Of a stretch of DNA of 64,000 nucleotides, positions 59,809-64,000 are shown piece after piece. The stretch spans positions 1-64,000 of the forward strand of contig NZ_QZDU01000009.1 of NCBI RefSeq assembly GCF_009917525.1. The letters run 5' to 3'. A program made the position numbers and the translations under genes. The notes below the pieces were generated by a model. It worked only from the letters and a program-made list of their open reading frames with translations, did not search any database and was not told the origin of the DNA. The stretch's first letter is position 1. Each line of letters opens with the position of its first letter. This DNA comes from Acutalibacter sp. 1XD8-36 (GTDB taxonomy: Bacteria; Bacillota; Clostridia; Oscillospirales; Acutalibacteraceae).

Positions 59809-61808
59809 AAATAAAAGTTGCCAAGACCGCCGGCTTTTGCTTCGGGGCAAAGCGGGCGGTGGATATGGTGTACGGCCTCCTGAAAGAGGGGAGGAAGGCG
59901 GCGACTTTGGGGGCGCTGCTCCATAACCCACAGCTTGTGGAGGAGCTGGAGTCCAGGGGGGTAAGGGTAGTGGACTCCCCGAAGGACACGCCGGAGGGCC
60001 ACGTGCTGGTGCTGCGCTCCCACGGAGTGACCGCTGAGACCGAGGAGGAAATAGGCCGGTTGGGGCTGGAATTTTTGGACGCTACCTGCCCGTTTGTTAA
60101 AAAAATCCACCACTTGGCCGGGTGTTCCTCTAAGGAAAACAGGACGTTTATCCTCTTCGGGGACCCGGGCCATCCCGAGGTAAAGGGGACTCTAAGCCAC
60201 TGCAAGGGCCCATATTTTGTGTGCAGGGACCATAAAGAACTGCAAAATCTGCTAAAGAGCCATACAGAGCTCACAAATACCCCCATTGCGGCGGCGGCCC
60301 AGACCACCTTCCATATGGGTGAATGGGAAAAATGTTTGGAAACTCTCAAAAAGGTATGTACAAATGCCTCGGTTTTTGATACAATATGTAATGCAACAGC
60401 GAAACGGCAGAAAGAGGCGCTGGACCTTGCCAAAAGCTGCGACTGCATGGTGGTCGTGGGAGGCAGGGACAGCTCGAATACGGCCAAGCTCCGCGATATA
60501 TGCGCGGGGCAGTGTAGAACGTATCTCATCGAGAAGGCGAGCGAACTGCCCACCTTTTCCGCCGGCCTGAGCGTTGGCATAACCGCCGGGGCCTCGACCC
60601 CGGCAAGCATAATAAAGGAGGTACTAGTTACCATGGCTGAAGTCAACAGTACGGAACAGAATTTTGAGGAGATGCTTGAGGAATCCCTCAAAAGCATGAA
60701 TACAGATGAGAAGGTACATGGCGTAGTTGTGGGCATCTCCCCCACAGAGGTCTATGTGGACGTAGGGCGCAAGCAGGCGGGCTTTATCCCCGTGGCAGAG
60801 CTCTCCAATGACCCGGCGGCAAAGCCTGAGGACATCGTGAAGATGGGCGACGAGCTGGAGCTGCTCATTATGAAGACCAACGACCAGGAGGGCACCATCA
60901 TGCTCTCCAAGCGCCGCGTAGACGCCATGAAGGGCTGGGATATTATCCAGACAGCCCTCGACAACAGCGAGATTCTGGACGGCAAGGTCATCGAGGTGGT
61001 AAAGGGCGGCGTTATCGTCCTCTGGGAGAGCATGAGGGTGTTTGTGCCTGCCTCCCAGGCTACCGTAAACCGGGGCGACGACCTTAATGAAATGCAGGGC
61101 CAGGAAGTAAGGTTCAGGGTCATCGAGGTGGACCGCAAGCGCCGCAGGGCCGTGGGCTCCATCCGCAGCGTTCTCCGTGAGGAGCGCAGGGCTGCCCAGC
61201 AGAAGTTCTGGGAGCAGGTGGAGGAGGGCCAGGAGTTCACCGGCAAGGTGAAGTCCCTCACAAGCTTTGGGGCCTTTGTGGACCTGGGTGGCGTAGACGG
61301 CATGGTCCATATCTCCGAGCTCAGCTGGAACAGGGTCAAGCACCCCAGCGAGGTCGTGAATGTAGGCGACACCGTAACAGTGTACGTAAAGGGCCTCGAC
61401 CGCGAGAACGGCAAGATTTCCCTTGGCTATAAGCGCGCCGAGGACAACCCATGGGTGAAGCTGGAGCGGGAGTTCCCCACGGGCACCGTCTGCGAGGCGA
61501 AGGTTGTCGGCATGACCGAATTCGGCGCTTTTGCCAGCGTGATACCCGGTATCGACGGCCTTATCCATATTTCACAGATAGCCGACCACCGCATTGACAA
61601 GCCCCAGGACGTCTTAAAGGTGGGCGATACGGTGAAGGTGAAAATCACCGACGTGGATTTGGAGCGCCATAGGGTGTCCCTCTCCATCCGCGCGGTGCTG
61701 GAGGACGAGCAGGCGGAGGCTGACGCCGCAGCTGAGAACGCTCCCGCCGAGGCGGTAGTTTTCAGCACAGAGGACGCTGCCGTGGCTGAGGAGCCCACTG
61801 AGGAGTAA
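59805..61808 (+). CDS. ispH: IspH-ribosomal S1 fusion protein
   Basis: A 667-aa fusion known from Clostridia. Residues 1-276 are HMBPP reductase (isoprenoid synthesis by the MEP route), with the cluster ligands Cys12 (GFCFGAK), Cys in DATCPF and Cys in CNAT, plus the His residues in LLHNPQ and RSHG. Residues about 285-640 hold four S1 RNA-binding domains, the third and fourth with GAFVDL.GVDGMVHIS and GAFASVIPGIDGLIHIS. It starts with GTG, overlapping plsC. Inside the fusion, an in-frame ATG (60633) at the S1 boundary has a perfect AAAGGAGGT site, so a free S1 protein of 391 aa may also be made. Confidence 0.95.
   Translation: MKIKVAKTAGFCFGAKRAVDMVYGLLKEGRKAATLGALLHNPQLVEELESRGVRVVDSPKDTPEGHVLVLRSHGVTAETEEEIGRLGLEFLDATCPFVKKIHHLAGCSSKENRTFILFGDPGHPEVKGTLSHCKGPYFVCRDHKELQNLLKSHTELTNTPIAAAAQTTFHMGEWEKCLETLKKVCTNASVFDTICNATAKRQKEALDLAKSCDCMVVVGGRDSSNTAKLRDICAGQCRTYLIEKASELPTFSAGLSVGITAGASTPASIIKEVLVTMAEVNSTEQNFEEMLEESLKSMNTDEKVHGVVVGISPTEVYVDVGRKQAGFIPVAELSNDPAAKPEDIVKMGDELELLIMKTNDQEGTIMLSKRRVDAMKGWDIIQTALDNSEILDGKVIEVVKGGVIVLWESMRVFVPASQATVNRGDDLNEMQGQEVRFRVIEVDRKRRRAVGSIRSVLREERRAAQQKFWEQVEEGQEFTGKVKSLTSFGAFVDLGGVDGMVHISELSWNRVKHPSEVVNVGDTVTVYVKGLDRENGKISLGYKRAEDNPWVKLEREFPTGTVCEAKVVGMTEFGAFASVIPGIDGLIHISQIADHRIDKPQDVLKVGDTVKVKITDVDLERHRVSLSIRAVLEDEQAEADAAAENAPAEAVVFSTEDAAVAEEPTEE
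60357..60385 (+). promoter_or_regulatory. Possible internal promoter within ispH
   Basis: TGTACA (60357-60362), 17 nt, TACAAT (60380-60385). The sequence around it is more AT-rich than the rest of the gene. A transcript from here would carry the S1 part alone with its own ribosome-binding site. Confidence 0.35.
60614..60635 (+). promoter_or_regulatory. rpsA: Internal Shine-Dalgarno and ATG for the S1 domain block
   Basis: AAAGGAGGT (60614-60622), 10 nt, then ATG at 60633 in the frame of the fusion. It lies exactly at the end of the IspH part, where a stand-alone S1 protein would begin (MAEVNSTEQ...). Confidence 0.6.
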
Positions 61809-61826
61809 TCTAGCGCATGAGCAAAT

Positions 61827-61854
61827 AACAGGGTAGTTAAAGCTGCCCTGTTTT
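61827..61854 (+). terminator. Terminator after ispH-rpsA
   Basis: AACAGGGTAG (61827-61836) pairs with CTGCCCTGTT (61843-61852) over 10 bp with one G-U and a 6-nt loop. The U tract is short (TTTT, then G), so it may be leaky. Confidence 0.7.
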
Positions 61855-61954
61855 GTGCGTAATATAGGGCTTCGGCCCAGTTACTATAAAGTTTACGGCC
61901 CGGCCCTGAAATTTAGGTAATATAGCAGGGGCGGGCTACTGGAGGAAAACAAAC

Positions 61955-64000
61955 ATGAGGCGAGTAAAAAAACCGGTATTCTTTGTGGTCCTGGTCCTGA
62001 TAGCTGCCCTGGTGTACACATCCCTTTTCGGTGTGTACGGCCAGAACGGCGACTTCAAGGTCACCTACCTGAAAGGGGCGGGGGATATACGCTGGGGCAT
62101 TGACATACGCGGCGGCGTGGAGGCCACCTTCAGCCCTGCGGGGGGGATAACCGCCACCAGCAGCGAGCTGGAGAGTGCCAAGCAGATAATCGAGACCAGA
62201 ATGGTATCACAGAATATTACGGACTATGAGCTGTATACCGACGAGGCTAATAACCGCATAATCGTGCGTTTCCCCTGGAAGTCGGACGAGGCGGATTTTG
62301 ACCCGGAGAAGGCAATAAACGAGCTGTCCGCAACCGCCATGCTCACGTTCAGAGAGGGCATGGAGTACGAGACCATGGAGTATGGCGAGGGCGGCAGGGA
62401 GATTTACAAGACCCCCAAGGGCACTACAGCCGATACCATCATACTTGAGGGCGCGGACGTTGTCACCGCCCAGCCCGGCGTGCAGCAGGACCAGGAGACC
62501 GGCGCGGCCCAGTACGTGGTCCAGCTGGAGCTGAGCGAGGAGGGCAAGGAGAAGTTCTCCGAGGCCACCGGAAGGCTGATAGGGTCGGTCATATCCATCT
62601 GGATGGACGATGTGATGATTTCCTATCCCAATGTCCAGTCCCAGATAACCGACGGCAACGCAGTTATCTCCGGCACCTTCACCAGCGAGGAGGCCACCAC
62701 CCTGGCCGCCCAGATACAGGCGGGCGCGCTGCCCTTTGCGCTGGAGACCTCAAACTTCAACTCCCTGGCCCCAACCCTTGGCAGCCAGGCGCTTTCAGCC
62801 ATGCTCATGGCGGGGGTTATAGCCTTTATTGTGATAGCCGTGCTGATGATAGTGTGCTTCAGGCTCCCAGGCGTTGTGGCCGTTATCAGCCTGGCGGGGC
62901 AGATGGGCATATGCTTTGCGGCAGTGTCCGGCTTCTTCCCCAATATGAATTCCTTTACAATGACCCTGCCCGGTATTGCCGGCCTTATCCTCTCCATCGG
63001 TATCGGCGTTGACGCGAATGTTATCACCGCCAGCCGCGTGCGCGAGGAGCTGAACAACGGCAAGACCCTGGACGGTGCCCTAAAGAACGGCTTCCAGAGC
63101 AGCTTCTGGGCCATCTTCGACGGCAATATCACCACTGCCATAGTTGCTATTATGCTGATGATGGTCTTCGGCCCCAGCAATATCCTCTCAATGATATTCG
63201 GGCAGTCCACCACAGGCTCCATCTTCTCCTTCGGCTTCACGCTGCTGGTGGGCATTATTGCCAACTTCATCATGGGCGTGTTTGCAACCAGGCTCATGAC
63301 CCTGTCCCTTGCCGCCTTCAAGCCCTTTAGGAACCACTGGCTATTCGGCGCTTCCAGGGAAGGCCGGGAGGCCAGGACAAGGAGCTTTAAGTTCTTCAGC
63401 AGCCGCAAGACCTATTACACCATCTCCGCAGTTGTCATTGTGGTAGGGCTTATCGCAAGTCTTGTAATGGGCCCGAAGCTGGATATCCAGTTTGCCGGCG
63501 GCGCTATGATACGCTATACCGTTGAGGGCACGGGATATGACAGCGAGTCCATTGCCAGCACTATCTCCGGCGAGATGGGCCTTGACAGCTCCGTGTCTAT
63601 CAATAAGGATATAACCTCAGGCCAGGACAGTGTGACCGTCTCCTTCGCCGGGAACAAGAGCCTGACCCCCGACCAGCAGTCCCAGGTTGCCGAGGTCCTC
63701 AGCAGCGCCTTCGACGAGGCTACCTTCACCCTGCTGGAGTCCAACTCTGTTGACGCCACAATGGGCGCCAAGTTCTTCCAGAAGTGTATGGTATGCTTTG
63801 TGCTGACCGCAATACTGCTGCTGGTGTATATCGCCCTGCGCTTTAAGAAGATTGGCGGCCTGTCCGCAGGCCTTACCGCTATAGTGGCGCTGCTCCACGA
63901 CGTAATCATCGCATTCTGTGTGTTCGTGATATTCGGTATGCCCATCAACGATATCTTTATCGCGGTGGTGCTGACGCTGCTGGGCTATTCGCTGAACAGC
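61955..64000 (+). CDS. secDF: Protein translocase subunit SecDF (fused), partial at the window end
   Basis: Runs off the end after 682 codons. It starts at an ATG with GGAGGAAAAC upstream. TM1 about 7-27 is followed by the SecD outside domain with WGIDIRGGVEATF, the P1 region, then TMs 2-6 with the LSIGIGVDANVITASRVREEL block (D-x-N motif in TM4). The SecF half begins about residue 485, with DIQFAGGAMIRYTV and its TM part starting at about 608. Fusion of SecD and SecF is common in Firmicutes. It drives late steps of protein export with the proton or sodium gradient. No strong promoter was recognised in 61855-61954. Confidence 0.92.
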   Translation, partial: MRRVKKPVFFVVLVLIAALVYTSLFGVYGQNGDFKVTYLKGAGDIRWGIDIRGGVEATFSPAGGITATSSELESAKQIIETRMVSQNITDYELYTDEANNRIIVRFPWKSDEADFDPEKAINELSATAMLTFREGMEYETMEYGEGGREIYKTPKGTTADTIILEGADVVTAQPGVQQDQETGAAQYVVQLELSEEGKEKFSEATGRLIGSVISIWMDDVMISYPNVQSQITDGNAVISGTFTSEEATTLAAQIQAGALPFALETSNFNSLAPTLGSQALSAMLMAGVIAFIVIAVLMIVCFRLPGVVAVISLAGQMGICFAAVSGFFPNMNSFTMTLPGIAGLILSIGIGVDANVITASRVREELNNGKTLDGALKNGFQSSFWAIFDGNITTAIVAIMLMMVFGPSNILSMIFGQSTTGSIFSFGFTLLVGIIANFIMGVFATRLMTLSLAAFKPFRNHWLFGASREGREARTRSFKFFSSRKTYYTISAVVIVVGLIASLVMGPKLDIQFAGGAMIRYTVEGTGYDSESIASTISGEMGLDSSVSINKDITSGQDSVTVSFAGNKSLTPDQQSQVAEVLSSAFDEATFTLLESNSVDATMGAKFFQKCMVCFVLTAILLLVYIALRFKKIGGLSAGLTAIVALLHDVIIAFCVFVIFGMPINDIFIAVVLTLLGYSLNS

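Overview
The window is a gene-dense stretch (about 63 protein genes, no tRNA or rRNA seen) of a fairly GC-rich chromosome from the Clostridia. An Oscillospirales/Ruminococcaceae-like spore former is the best guess. This rests on SpoVT, the fused IspH-S1 protein, YqhQ, the YlxR/YlxQ genes in a rimP-nusA-infB operon, DUF5685 and DUF6062 type proteins, and A/G-rich Shine-Dalgarno sites. The taxonomy is inferred from gene content only.

Layout. (1) 0.1-10.8 kb, minus strand: ten tightly packed genes (radC, uvrB, an HD-domain gene broken by one extra base, a GNAT, a GrpB fusion, a nitroreductase, uvrA, an ICMT-like membrane methyltransferase, a GyrI-like protein and an unknown gene), ending at a hairpin terminator. 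The only strong promoter is ahead of radC. Its 17-bp spacer carries a LexA/DinR box, and the same 14-mer lies ahead of recA at 34.7 kb. (2) 11-12.8 kb: a secreted SLH plus L,D-transpeptidase protein. (3) 13-21.6 kb, plus strand: spoVT, then rimP-nusA-ylxR-ylxQ-infB-rbfA-nrnA-truB-ribF from a strong promoter. (4) 21.6-23.1 kb: two small P-loop kinases and a thioesterase. (5) 23.3-27.5 kb: a BadF/HgdC-type activase and an HgdB-type partner. (6) 27.5-32.8 kb: a lipoprotein, a two-component system, YqhQ and PrmC. (7) 32.8-34.7 kb, minus strand: recA-recX, divergent from a fucose/arabinose-isomerase-fold gene and a CPBP protease. (8) 37.2-43.2 kb, minus strand: a HAD phosphatase, a SipW-like protein without its catalytic Ser, a SpoU methylase, a phosphoesterase, a MATE pump, an ATL-like protein and an AraC regulator. 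(9) 43.4-48.8 kb, plus strand: cell-wall enzymes, an alanine carrier, rpsO and pnp with structured leaders. (10) 48.9-51.4 kb: an OGG glycosylase and DUF6062 protein, then an AT-rich island with a cupin. (11) 51.4-55.2 kb: NUDIX, lipid kinase, DUF5685, J-domain/TPR and membrane proteins. (12) 55.3-61.8 kb: rpiR, flavoprotein, nucleotidyltransferase, GNAT, cmk, plsC and ispH-rpsA. (13) secDF, cut by the window end.

DNA repair is the main theme: UvrA, UvrB, RadC, RecA, RecX, OGG and an alkyltransferase-like protein, with two loci sharing one SOS operator. The most unusual points are the long SOS-type operon with accessory genes, a likely CTG start for the flavoprotein, an internal ribosome-binding site that could release free S1 protein from the ispH-rpsA fusion, a family of hairpin repeats placed right after stop codons, and several enzyme homologues lacking catalytic residues.
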